From Pseudomonas mandelii (GTDB taxonomy: Bacteria; Pseudomonadota; Gammaproteobacteria; Pseudomonadales; Pseudomonadaceae): a stretch of DNA of 64,000 bases. The stretch's first letter is position 1. The number at the start of each line of letters is the position of its first letter. Under the pieces are notes generated by a model. The model worked only from the letters and a program-made list of their open reading frames with translations. It was not told where the DNA came from and searched no databases. This document shows, piece after piece, positions 54,299-62,461 of the stretch. The DNA lies in NCBI RefSeq assembly GCF_006438925.1, contig NZ_RCZA01000009.1, positions 300 through 64,299 on the forward strand. Reading direction: 5' to 3'. A program made the position numbers and the translations under genes.

Positions 54299-54321
54299 GA
54301 TCTGCGGTGTTCTTGCGATCA

Positions 54322-54414
54322 ATCGCGAGCAAGCTCGCTCCCACACTGGATTTGAGGTGAGCACAGTATTGGTGAGCACCAGATATCAAATGTGGGAGCG
54401 AGCTTGCTCGCGAT
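54322..54414. repeat. REP doublet 2 (inverted pair)
   Basis: Left unit 54322-54345 (ATCGCGAGCAAGCTCGCTCC...) and right unit 54391-54414 (TGTGGGAGCGAGCTTGCTCG...) are perfect reverse complements with a 45-base loop. The order of the two units is opposite to doublets 1 and 3. It lies between convergent genes and may act as a terminator. Confidence 0.92.
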
Positions 54415-54439
54415 AGCGGCATCTGCTTCAGCGCATTGC

Positions 54440-55426
54440 TCAAGAAGGTTTCTTCTCGATCCGCAACGACTTGGCCTTGGCTTCCACGATCAGGTACATC
54501 ACCAGGGTAATCAGTAGCGGCAAGATGAAATAGATCGCCCGATAGGCCAGCAATCCCGCCACCAGGCTGCCTCGGGACGCTTCATGTTGCAGCAGCGCCA
54601 CGAACACCGCTTCAAGCACGCCGAGCCCTGCCGGGATGTGCGTAATGACCCCGGCAATCGCGCTGATCAACAACACCCCAAGCACCAGCGGGTAATCCAG
54701 CTTGCTCGGCAGCAAGGTGAAAATCACCGCCGCCATCAGCGACCAGTTCAGCGCCCCGAGGGCCAGTTGCAGCACCGCCATGCGCAGGGAGGGCAGGTCG
54801 ATTTCTATCCCGCGTATTGCCCACTCCCGTCGCTTGGAAAACTGACACGCTGCCAGATACCCCGCGCTCAGCAGCAACAGCAACACGCCTACACCTTGCA
54901 AGGCGTCGCTGCTCAGCTTCCAGCCTGGCGGCATTCGCACCAGCCCGCTGCTGAACACCGCACCGGCAACCACCATGTAGCCGAACCAGTTGGTCGCCAG
55001 GCTCAACCCGAGAATTTTCGCGATGTTGCCCTTGCTCACCCCGAGTCGTGAATACAGGCGATAACGCATGGCAATGCCACCGACCCAAGCGCTCAGATTG
55101 AGGTTGAAGGCATAGCTGATAATCCCCACCGGCAGGATCTGCTTCCACGTCAGGTCCTGGCGAATGTAGGTACGGCCGATCAGGTCGAAGCAGGCATAGA
55201 CCAGAAAACTCACCAAAGTCAGAGCGGACGCGATGATCAGCGTGCGCACTTTGAAATCTGCGAGGTTGTCGAACACTTCATCCCATTCGATGCGCTGGGC
55301 AAGCATCGTGAACAGTACGATCAGCGCCAGGAAAAACAGCATTGTCAGCGGCCGTTTCCAGCGGCTCCAACGGGATTTGGTCGGGTTGTCGGCGTGGGTC
55401 GCCGGTTGTGTATCAGAGTGGCTCAT
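54440..55426 (-). CDS. ybhN: YbhN-type membrane protein (LPG synthase TM-domain family)
   Basis: A 328-residue inner-membrane protein with about eight transmembrane helices, of the UPF0104/YbhN family related to the flippase domain of MprF. The conserved WVGGIAMRYRLYSRLG and SLATNWFGY segments are visible. It is last in a ybhP-clsB-ybhN cluster and overlaps clsB by four bases. A lipid-transfer role is inferred from family and neighbours. Confidence 0.87.
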   Translation of the reverse strand: MSHSDTQPATHADNPTKSRWSRWKRPLTMLFFLALIVLFTMLAQRIEWDEVFDNLADFKVRTLIIASALTLVSFLVYACFDLIGRTYIRQDLTWKQILPVGIISYAFNLNLSAWVGGIAMRYRLYSRLGVSKGNIAKILGLSLATNWFGYMVVAGAVFSSGLVRMPPGWKLSSDALQGVGVLLLLLSAGYLAACQFSKRREWAIRGIEIDLPSLRMAVLQLALGALNWSLMAAVIFTLLPSKLDYPLVLGVLLISAIAGVITHIPAGLGVLEAVFVALLQHEASRGSLVAGLLAYRAIYFILPLLITLVMYLIVEAKAKSLRIEKKPS

Positions 55427-56709
55427 CGGGTGTCACTCCCGGCGGAATGGGAAAAGGGTTTCAGGCGCGGCTTGTGCGCCGGCAGCCAACCGGCCCAGGC
55501 CGGGAAGTGCCGCAGAAAGTGAAACACCAGAAAGCCGACGGTCATGTGCCAGACCCGCCCGCGCGGGGACTTTTCTGTGGACATGACCTTGCAATGGTTG
55601 TTACTCAGGTCTTCGAGGCGCTCGAACAGGTCGCGGTTGAAGGCGCGATCGCGGATCAACACATTGGCTTCCAGGTTCAAGGACAGGCTCAACGGGTCGA
55701 GGTTGCTCGAACCGACCGTGCTCCAATCCTCATCCACCAGCGCGACTTTGCCGTGCAGCGGACGGTCGCAATATTCGTAAATCTGCACGCCGGATTTGAG
55801 CAGGTAGTCATAGGTCATGCGCGCGGCGAGTTTGGCCGCCAGCATGTCTGGCTGACCTTGCAGGATCAGTCGCACATCGACGCCACGGCGCGCCGCGTTG
55901 CGGATCTCGCGCAGCAGGCGATAGCCCGGAAAGAAGTAGGCATTGGCGATCACCACCCGGCGCTGGGCACTGCGCAGCACCTGTCGGTAAACCTCTTCGA
56001 TGTCGGTCGGATGTTCGCCGTTGTCGCGGTACACCAGGCGAACCTGGCCGTCATGATCGGTGAACGCCAGCTCCGAGCGCCGTTGCGTGCGGCGTTGCCA
56101 CCAGTATTTGGCGCGAGCCGGGCGACCGCTTTGCAGCAAGGCGAAGTGATGGATGTCAGCCACCGCCGGGCCTTGCACTTCAACGGAATAATCCTGCTTG
56201 GCCTCAGGGCCGAAGTCAGCCAGATGGTCGGCCGAAAAGTTGATGCCGCCGATGAACGCAATCGTGCCATCGACCACCACGATCTTGCGGTGCAGGCGGC
56301 GGAACCAGTTGGTGCGGATGCCCAGATGTTTGGGCGCCGGGTCGAAAATCTGGATGCGCACGCCGGCCTCACTCAGGGCGGTGAGGTACCCCGTACTCAG
56401 TTCACCGCAGCCAAAGCCATCGAGACTGGCGGTGATCCGCACGCCGCGTTGAGCGGCGGCAATCAGGACTTCCTGCAGCTCATCACCGACCTTGTCCTCA
56501 AACACAATGAAGGTTTCCAGCAGGATTTCAGTCGTCGCCTGACGCATGGCCTCGAACACCCGAGGGAAATACGCTTCGCCGTTTTCCAGCAGCTCTAAGC
56601 GGTTGTTGCCTTGCCAGCCATATTCGACGTCGACCACGCCCGGCTCACGGATCGGCGGGGTTGTGGATAAGTGCTCCACATCGGCTTTATCCATCGGCGG
56701 GCTGCTCAT
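55423..56709 (-). CDS. clsB: Cardiolipin synthase B (phospholipase D family)
   Basis: It joins phosphatidyl groups to make cardiolipin or phosphatidylglycerol. The 428 residues contain two HKD motifs, HRKIVVVDGTIAFIGG and HGKVALVDEDWSTVGS. E. coli ClsB is 413 residues. The Ser/Pro-rich N terminus is short and no membrane helix is obvious. Overlaps both neighbours by four bases (ybhP and ybhN). Confidence 0.9.
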   Translation of the reverse strand: MSSPPMDKADVEHLSTTPPIREPGVVDVEYGWQGNNRLELLENGEAYFPRVFEAMRQATTEILLETFIVFEDKVGDELQEVLIAAAQRGVRITASLDGFGCGELSTGYLTALSEAGVRIQIFDPAPKHLGIRTNWFRRLHRKIVVVDGTIAFIGGINFSADHLADFGPEAKQDYSVEVQGPAVADIHHFALLQSGRPARAKYWWQRRTQRRSELAFTDHDGQVRLVYRDNGEHPTDIEEVYRQVLRSAQRRVVIANAYFFPGYRLLREIRNAARRGVDVRLILQGQPDMLAAKLAARMTYDYLLKSGVQIYEYCDRPLHGKVALVDEDWSTVGSSNLDPLSLSLNLEANVLIRDRAFNRDLFERLEDLSNNHCKVMSTEKSPRGRVWHMTVGFLVFHFLRHFPAWAGWLPAHKPRLKPFSHSAGSDTR

Positions 56710-57503
56710 AGCTCGATCTCCACCGATAGCGGTGCATGGTCGGAAAGGTGCGACCAGGGTCGCGCGGCCAGCACTTGCGGCTGACTGGCCTTGAGGTTGC
56801 GCACATAGATGCGGTCAAGGCGCAACGCCGGCAAGCGCGCTGGAAAACTGCGCGCCGGTTTGCCGTGGAGTTCGGCGAAAACTTCCCGTAAACCACAGGG
56901 TTTGAGCAGTGCGTCGGCACGCTGGCGCCAGTCGTTGAAGTCACCGGCAACGATCACCGGGGCATCGCTGGGCAGTTCTTCAAGGCGCTGGGCCAACAAC
57001 TTGAGTTGTTCGGTGCGGTGGGTTTCGCGAAGGCCCAGATGCACACAAATGGCATGCACTTCCTGGCCGTCACCGGGCAGACGTAGCACGCAGTGCAGGA
57101 TGCCGCGGTTCTCGTGACCGCTGATGGAGACGTCGAGGTTGTCGTGGCGAATGATCTGGAATTTCGACAGCAGTGCATTGCCATGATCGCCCGCCGGATA
57201 TACCGCATTGCGGCCATAGGCAAACTGCGGCCACAGGGTGTCGGCGAGGAACTCATATTGCGGCATCGCCGGCCAATTGCTGTAGCGCTGGGGGTGATGC
57301 TCGTGGGTGCCGTGGACTTCCTGCAAAAACACCACGTCGGCGGACACGCTGCGCACCGCTTCGCGCAATTCGGGCAGGATGAAACGCCGGTTGAGCGCGG
57401 TGAACCCCTTGTGCGTATTGACCGTCAGCACGGTAAAGCGGCGCACGGCGGTGATGATGGGTTGCTGTTCGTCGGTGGTGCCGACCGGTTCGGAAATGCT
57501 CAT
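56706..57503 (-). CDS. ybhP: Endonuclease/exonuclease/phosphatase-family protein YbhP
   Basis: A 265-residue metal-dependent phosphodiesterase-fold protein. EEP motifs are TVNTHKGF, FLQEVHG, VAGDFNDW and the C-terminal SDHAPLSVEIEL with the catalytic Asp-His. Its specific substrate is unknown; the position next to clsB suggests a phospholipid or related headgroup. In E. coli, ybhP-clsB-ybhN is the same cluster. Confidence 0.87.
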   Translation of the reverse strand: MSISEPVGTTDEQQPIITAVRRFTVLTVNTHKGFTALNRRFILPELREAVRSVSADVVFLQEVHGTHEHHPQRYSNWPAMPQYEFLADTLWPQFAYGRNAVYPAGDHGNALLSKFQIIRHDNLDVSISGHENRGILHCVLRLPGDGQEVHAICVHLGLRETHRTEQLKLLAQRLEELPSDAPVIVAGDFNDWRQRADALLKPCGLREVFAELHGKPARSFPARLPALRLDRIYVRNLKASQPQVLAARPWSHLSDHAPLSVEIEL

Positions 57504-58426
57504 GACAGCACTCCTTCGGCGGCCCGTTCACCGGGTCGGGTAGCGAGGTCTTTATCCAGATGAAAGCGCTCCAGCAAGCGGCGGGCATCGAAGGGCGCGC
57601 GGACTTTGATGTCGTTGTCGAAATAGCAGAACACCTCACGGGACTTGCGCGCCTTGGGCTTTTGCCGGGGGGCGATCAGCTGCGGGTCGGGCGGTTGCTG
57701 GCCGTGGTACCAGGCTTCGATCCGGTCACCCCAACGCTTCAGCGCCTCGGGGGTGTAACCGCTGGCATAGAGCTCTTCGGCACCGTGCAGGCGCAGGTAA
57801 ACGAAGTCGCTGGTGAGGTCTTCGCGGTACGGCCATTTACCGGCGGTGTCGGCGATAACCAGCGCAGCATTGTGGCGTTTGAGCAGGCGGATGAAGGCGG
57901 GGTCGACGAAGCTCTCGTTTCTGATTTCTACGGCATGGCGCAAAGGCTTTTTCCCGTAGGCCTTCAGGCTGGCGTGACCGTTCACGTGGGAATCATGCTG
58001 GCGGGCGAGGGCGGCAGCCTCTTCGGTGTTGTGGGGTAACTGCTCCAGAAAGGTCTCGAACAACTCGGCATCGAATTTGAAGTTGGGCGGGAATTGCCAG
58101 AGGATCGGGCCGAGTTTTTCTTTGAGTTCAAGCACCCCGGAGGCGAAGAAATTTGCCAAAGGTTTACGGATGTCTCGCAGTCGCCTGATGTGGGTGATGA
58201 AACGCGGGGCTTTGACGCTGAAAACGAAGCCCCTTGGGGTTTCGGCGTACCACTGGGCATAACGTTCGGGCCGTTGCAGGGCGTAAAACGATCCATTGAT
58301 TTCGATGCTGTTGACCGCCCGAGAGGCGAATTGCAATTCGCGCTTGTGGGTCAGCCCCTTTGGGTAGAAATCCCCCCGCCAGGGCGTGTAGCGCCAGCCT
58401 GAAATACCGATGTGGATCGCCGCCAT
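57500..58426 (-). CDS. DUF72 (YecE-like) TIM-barrel protein
   Basis: A 308-residue protein of the DUF72 family, starting HIGISGWRYTPWRGDFYP and carrying EINGSFYALQRPERYAQW, SVKAPRFITHIRRL, VEIRNESF and CYFDNDI. The fold is a TIM barrel; function is unknown. First gene of the operon; its last four bases overlap ybhP, so it is co-translated with the lipid genes. Confidence 0.87.
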   Translation of the reverse strand: MAAIHIGISGWRYTPWRGDFYPKGLTHKRELQFASRAVNSIEINGSFYALQRPERYAQWYAETPRGFVFSVKAPRFITHIRRLRDIRKPLANFFASGVLELKEKLGPILWQFPPNFKFDAELFETFLEQLPHNTEEAAALARQHDSHVNGHASLKAYGKKPLRHAVEIRNESFVDPAFIRLLKRHNAALVIADTAGKWPYREDLTSDFVYLRLHGAEELYASGYTPEALKRWGDRIEAWYHGQQPPDPQLIAPRQKPKARKSREVFCYFDNDIKVRAPFDARRLLERFHLDKDLATRPGERAAEGVLS

Positions 58427-58543
58427 GTCGCCTCCCGTCTAATGGTCTTCGGACTGCCCCTGTCTTTTGATGACTGCGGGGCGGACGAGAAAGTTTCGAC
58501 GGGACTACGGACGGTTAATGCTCAATAGACCACACAAATCAAA

Positions 58544-58633
58544 TGTGGGAGCGAGCCTGCTCGCGATGACGGAGTGTCAGTCAGCATCTCAATCGACTGA
58601 AAGTCCGCTATCGCGAGCAAGCTCGCTCCCACA
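58544..58633. repeat. REP doublet 3 (inverted pair)
   Basis: Left unit 58544-58567 (TGTGGGAGCGAGCCTGCTCG...), right unit 58610-58633 in reverse orientation, 42-base loop that shares GGAGTGTCAGTC with doublet 1 and has the same length. It lies between an MFS gene end and the DUF72 start, in the 214-base gap. Confidence 0.92.
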
Positions 58634-58640
58634 GGGTTCA

Positions 58641-59852
58641 TCAGTGGCCTGTGACTACTCGGGTTAAACCTTCAGCGGGTTCGGCATACACCGGGCCCAA
58701 CCGATCAAGACGACCGCTCCACATGGTCAATGCCAACGCGACCAACACCACCAGACCGCCAATCCATGCGGTGTGGATCAGGCCCAGGTGCGCAACGATC
58801 AAGCCACCGCCCCACGCGCCACCGGCGATGCCGAGGTTGAACGCGGCGATGTTCAGGCCCGACGCCACGTCCACCGCATGCGGCGTGTGATGTTCGGCTT
58901 GACGCACCACGTAAACCTGCAGGCCCGGCACGTTGCCGAACGCAACCGCACCCCAGACCAGCACGGTGGCCAGGGCCAGCCATGGGTTGCCAGCGGTAAA
59001 GGTCAGTACGAACAACACGGCAGCGAGCAGGGCGAAGATGATTTTCAGGGCGCTGATCGGGCCGCGTTTGTCTGCCAGTTTGCCGCCCCAGAGGTTACCG
59101 ACGGCCACCGAGATGCCGTAGACCAGCAACACCAGGCTGACGGTGCTGGCGCTGAAGCCGGAAATATCCTGAAGAATCGGTGCCAGGAAGGTGAACGCGA
59201 TGAACGAGCCGCCGTAACCGACCGCGGTCATGGCGTACACCAGCAGCAGACGGGGTTGCTTGAGCACCTGCAATTGCTGCAACAGTGAAGCTGGTTTGCT
59301 GTGGGCAATGTTTTTCGGCACGTAAAGCAGACTGCCGATGAACGCGATCACACCCAGTGCAGACACCGCGAGGAAGGTTTCACGCCAGCCGAAATGCTGA
59401 CCAATAAAGGTCCCCAGCGGCACGCCGGTGACCAGTGCCACGGTCAGGCCGGTGAACATGATGGCGATCGCGCTGGCGGCTTTTTCCTTCGGCACAAGGC
59501 TGGTGGCGATGGTCGAGCCAATCGAAAAGAACACCCCGTGGGCCAGGCCGGTGACGATCCGCGCAATGATCAGCGACTCGTAACTCGGCGCTTTCCAGGC
59601 CAGCAGGTTGCCGAGGGTGAACAGCACCATCAGCGACAACATCAGCATTTTGCGCGGGACTTTGCCGGTGAGGGCGGTCAGCACCGGGGCGCCAATGGCA
59701 ACGCCCAATGCGTAAAGGCTGACCAGCAGGCCGGCGGACGGCAGGCTGACGCCAAGGTCGGCGCCGATGGTGGGTAACAGGCCAACGATGACGAACTCGG
59801 TCGTCCCGATGGCGAAGGCGCTGAGGGTCAGCGCGAGCAAGGCAATGGGCAT
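58641..59852 (-). CDS. MFS transporter, AraJ-like (DHA1 family)
   Basis: A 403-residue inner-membrane carrier with 12 predicted transmembrane segments, probably an efflux pump for sugars, nucleosides or drugs; the substrate is unknown. N-terminal AIGTTEFVIVGLLPTIGADLGVS is the family signature, and the motif-A loop LTGKVPRKMLM follows TM2. ATG at 59852 has GGAG upstream; an open frame continues into the operator and is not used. Its upstream dyad (59933-59957) suggests a dedicated regulator not encoded next to it. Confidence 0.87.
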   Translation of the reverse strand: MPIALLALTLSAFAIGTTEFVIVGLLPTIGADLGVSLPSAGLLVSLYALGVAIGAPVLTALTGKVPRKMLMLSLMVLFTLGNLLAWKAPSYESLIIARIVTGLAHGVFFSIGSTIATSLVPKEKAASAIAIMFTGLTVALVTGVPLGTFIGQHFGWRETFLAVSALGVIAFIGSLLYVPKNIAHSKPASLLQQLQVLKQPRLLLVYAMTAVGYGGSFIAFTFLAPILQDISGFSASTVSLVLLVYGISVAVGNLWGGKLADKRGPISALKIIFALLAAVLFVLTFTAGNPWLALATVLVWGAVAFGNVPGLQVYVVRQAEHHTPHAVDVASGLNIAAFNLGIAGGAWGGGLIVAHLGLIHTAWIGGLVVLVALALTMWSGRLDRLGPVYAEPAEGLTRVVTGH

Positions 59853-59932
59853 GGCTGCAACTCCGGTGGATTGATTGATGGAGCGCAGTGTCCGGGTTTG
59901 GGTTGTGTGGAAAAATAGAGGGATGGGCATTT

Positions 59933-59957
59933 GATATTTGCGTATAGATCAAATATC
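59933..59957. promoter_or_regulatory. Operator dyad upstream of the AraJ-like MFS gene
   Basis: GATATTTG (59933-59940) and CAAATATC (59950-59957) form a perfect 8-bp dyad with a 9-bp spacer, 81 bases upstream of the MFS start. The flanks extend it with one mismatch. The AT-rich T-N11-A style is compatible with a LysR-type site. Confidence 0.65.
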
Positions 59958-59983
59958 GAAAGGGTTAAAGGTTTTTCAGCTGC

Positions 59984-60138
59984 AACGCAGACCAGGTAGC
60001 AGCTGGCGAAGCCTGCGTCCGGCTGCGCAGCAGTCGTGAACCCTGAGTGCACGGTGAATCTGACACACCGCAGTGTCTGACTTTACGACTGCTGCGCAGC
60101 CGGACGCAGGCTTCGCCAGCTGCTACACGGATTGCGTT
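59984..60138. repeat. Perfect 42-bp inverted repeat of a second REP family
   Basis: GTAGCAGCTGGCGAAGCCTG begins the left arm (59996-60037); the right arm (60085-60126) is its exact reverse complement, with a 47-base loop. Outer flanks AACGCA (59984-59989) and TGCGTT (60133-60138) also pair. The 381-base gap 59853-60233 between the divergent MFS and MscS genes otherwise holds the MFS operator and a possible TACAAT -10 at 60184-60189 with no good -35; nothing else is seen. Confidence 0.9.
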
Positions 60139-60233
60139 ATGGCCGCGTTAGCTGGTTATCTCCAGGCTAAAACCGAACTTGCCTACAATTCCCCGATCAG
60201 TTCCTTACAGACCCTTATGCAGGAGCGCCGCGT

Positions 60234-62357
60234 TTGTTCAAGTTCAAGACCGCGATACTACTGGGGGCATTGCTGATTCTGGGTAGCAACGAGCTGGAGG
60301 CTGCCGCACTGCCGGGTGTGCCGGCCACCGCCACGACACCACTGGCCCACCCCGAACCGCTGGTACAGGGTGGTTTGCTGGGGGCCATCAGTTCGAGCAT
60401 TGATCAAGTCCAGGGAAAACTCGATCTCAACGAGGACCTGTTGGACGCATGGCGTCTGCGTGCAGACCGGGCGGCCGTTGAGGTGGATCAACTGGTCAAT
60501 CATCCGTCGTCCCGCTCGAGCTGGAGCGTGGCGGGGGATTTCCTGCTGTTGTCCGGTGTGTGGATCGGCGTTTTCGCGCTGCTCTGGTTGCTTGGCGGAC
60601 TGCTCGCCAAACGTCTGTGCCAGAACCGCCTGCTGCTCACTCGCGAGCGCGGTCAGGCATTACTGGGTTATGTGTTGCCCTACACCGTTCCGGCGCTGAT
60701 CAGTCTGCCGCTGACGCTGTATGTCAGCCACTTCCTGCAAGTGTCCGCCGGCCGGGCGCTGGCATTGTGTTTCGCCTATGCCACCAGCAGCGGCATTTTC
60801 GCCGCGTCGTTGCTGTTGTCGCTGGTGGTGCTCTTCAATGCCGGCCACAAGCGTCGGGCGGTGCAGATTATTCGTCAATACAGCCCACGACCGCTCTTTT
60901 TGATGGGCTTCCTCGTGGCGCTGAGCGACGCCTTGACCAGCCCGCAGATCGCCCGCCTGCTCGGTGGCAATCTCACCAGCAGCGTCGCGGTGTTCACCGG
61001 GGTGGCGGCCTCGGTCACCTTTGGCTTTTTGGTGATCAAGATGCGCCGTCCGGTCGCCCATCTGATCCGCATTTTGCCGTCATCCCAGCGCCTCAGTCAG
61101 CCGGCCTTGCGTGAAATGCTGCGGATCTTTTCCGGGCTCTGGTACTGGCCGATTTTGTTGATGGTGCTGGTGTCGGTGATCAACCTGATCGGCATTGGCG
61201 ATGACAACCAGAAAGTACTGCGCTGTGCGCTGTTTACCACGGTGTTGCTGATTGCGACGGTGTTTCTCAGCACGTCGCTTCATCACCTGTTCAAGTCGCG
61301 CAGTGAGTTGGCCGTGCGCCGCAGCAGTGCCTACAAAGAACGCTTTCTCAGCCTGTCCCATGCGTTGCTGCGCATCGCCCTGGCGATTGTGTTCATCGAT
61401 GTCCTGGGGCGCATCTGGGGCGTGTCGCTGTTTGAATTTGCGGTGAGCAATTCGGTCGGCCGGGCGATCAGTGATTCCCTGAGCCGTATCGGTTTGATTT
61501 TCCTGGTGACCTGGATGGGCTGGGTGGTGTTGGACACGGCGATTCAGGAAGCCCTGAAACCACCCGTTAACAAACGCTCGGCGCGCCAACCCAGTACCCG
61601 AACCAAAACCATCCTGCCGCTGCTGCGCAACGCAATAAAAATCATCCTGGTGGTGATCTGCGCCATCACCACCATGGCGAACCTGGGGATCAACGTTGCA
61701 CCGTTTTTGGCCGGTGCCGGAGTCGTGGGGCTGGCCATCGGTTTCGGTTCCCAACAATTGGTGCAGGACGTGATCACCGGGTTGTTCATCATCATCGAAG
61801 ACACGTTGTCGATTGGCGATTGGGTGGTGCTCGACTCTGGCCACGCCGGCACCGTTGAAGGCCTGACTATTCGCACCTTGCGCCTGCGCGACGGCAAGGG
61901 GTTTGTGCACTCGGTGCCGTTCGGTCAGATCAAGGCCGTGACCAATCAATCGCGGCAATTCGCCTATGCGTTCTTTTCGGTGCAATTCACCTACGACACC
62001 GATGTCGACAAGGCTATCGAGTTGATCCGCGAGGCAGGGGATTCCATCCGCGACGATGCGTTCCTCAAGTACAACCTGCAAGGGCCGCTGGATGTGTTTG
62101 GTGTCGACAAGATGGACCTCAACGGCGTGGTGCTGACGGCACAGTTCCGCACCGTGTCAGGTGGGCAATACGCGGTGAGTCGGGCGTTCAATCAGCGTTT
62201 GAAAAAGCTTGTGGATAACAGTCCGTGGGTGCATTTCGCGCAGACTTATCCACAGCAGGTCTTGATGCCCAGGCAGGCTGTTGAACCGCCGCAAAGCGAT
62301 GGGCTTGTATCGGAGCATTCATCGGTGTTCTTGCCGGATCAGCCGCGCACTCAATAA
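60234..62357 (+). CDS. Large MscS-family mechanosensitive channel (YbiO-like)
   Basis: A 707-residue protein with a signal peptide (about 1-23, ILLGALLILGSNELEAAA), a short periplasmic region, about ten membrane segments and a MscS core. The pore helix and beta domain read GAGVVGLAIGFGSQQLVQDV then FIIIEDTLSIGDWV, around residues 495-540. Such channels open under hypo-osmotic shock. Start is TTG at 60234 with AGGAG nine bases upstream, which gives a good signal peptide; other starts would remove it. The soluble tail to 707 ends in a disordered Pro/Gln segment. Confidence 0.88.
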   Translation: MFKFKTAILLGALLILGSNELEAAALPGVPATATTPLAHPEPLVQGGLLGAISSSIDQVQGKLDLNEDLLDAWRLRADRAAVEVDQLVNHPSSRSSWSVAGDFLLLSGVWIGVFALLWLLGGLLAKRLCQNRLLLTRERGQALLGYVLPYTVPALISLPLTLYVSHFLQVSAGRALALCFAYATSSGIFAASLLLSLVVLFNAGHKRRAVQIIRQYSPRPLFLMGFLVALSDALTSPQIARLLGGNLTSSVAVFTGVAASVTFGFLVIKMRRPVAHLIRILPSSQRLSQPALREMLRIFSGLWYWPILLMVLVSVINLIGIGDDNQKVLRCALFTTVLLIATVFLSTSLHHLFKSRSELAVRRSSAYKERFLSLSHALLRIALAIVFIDVLGRIWGVSLFEFAVSNSVGRAISDSLSRIGLIFLVTWMGWVVLDTAIQEALKPPVNKRSARQPSTRTKTILPLLRNAIKIILVVICAITTMANLGINVAPFLAGAGVVGLAIGFGSQQLVQDVITGLFIIIEDTLSIGDWVVLDSGHAGTVEGLTIRTLRLRDGKGFVHSVPFGQIKAVTNQSRQFAYAFFSVQFTYDTDVDKAIELIREAGDSIRDDAFLKYNLQGPLDVFGVDKMDLNGVVLTAQFRTVSGGQYAVSRAFNQRLKKLVDNSPWVHFAQTYPQQVLMPRQAVEPPQSDGLVSEHSSVFLPDQPRTQ

Positions 62358-62373
62358 TTTTGGTGCGCTTATT

Positions 62374-62448
62374 GGCCTCTTCGCGAGCAGGCTCGCTACC
62401 ACATTTGATCGCATTCCCTGTGGGAGCGAGCCTGCTCGCGAAGAGGCC
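62374..62448. repeat. REP doublet 4 (inverted pair)
   Basis: Left 30-bp unit (62374-62403) and right unit (62419-62448) pair over 30 bases with one mismatch (GCTACC against GGGAGC) and a 15-base loop. The unit order matches doublet 2. It lies between convergent genes and could terminate both. Confidence 0.9.
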
Positions 62449-62461
62449 GGTGCCGACAACA

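Noticed and set aside
60073..60276. Small plus-strand open frame over the 42-bp inverted repeat
   Set aside because: It is mostly the inverted repeat translated and overlaps the MscS start; no ribosome-binding site or family match.
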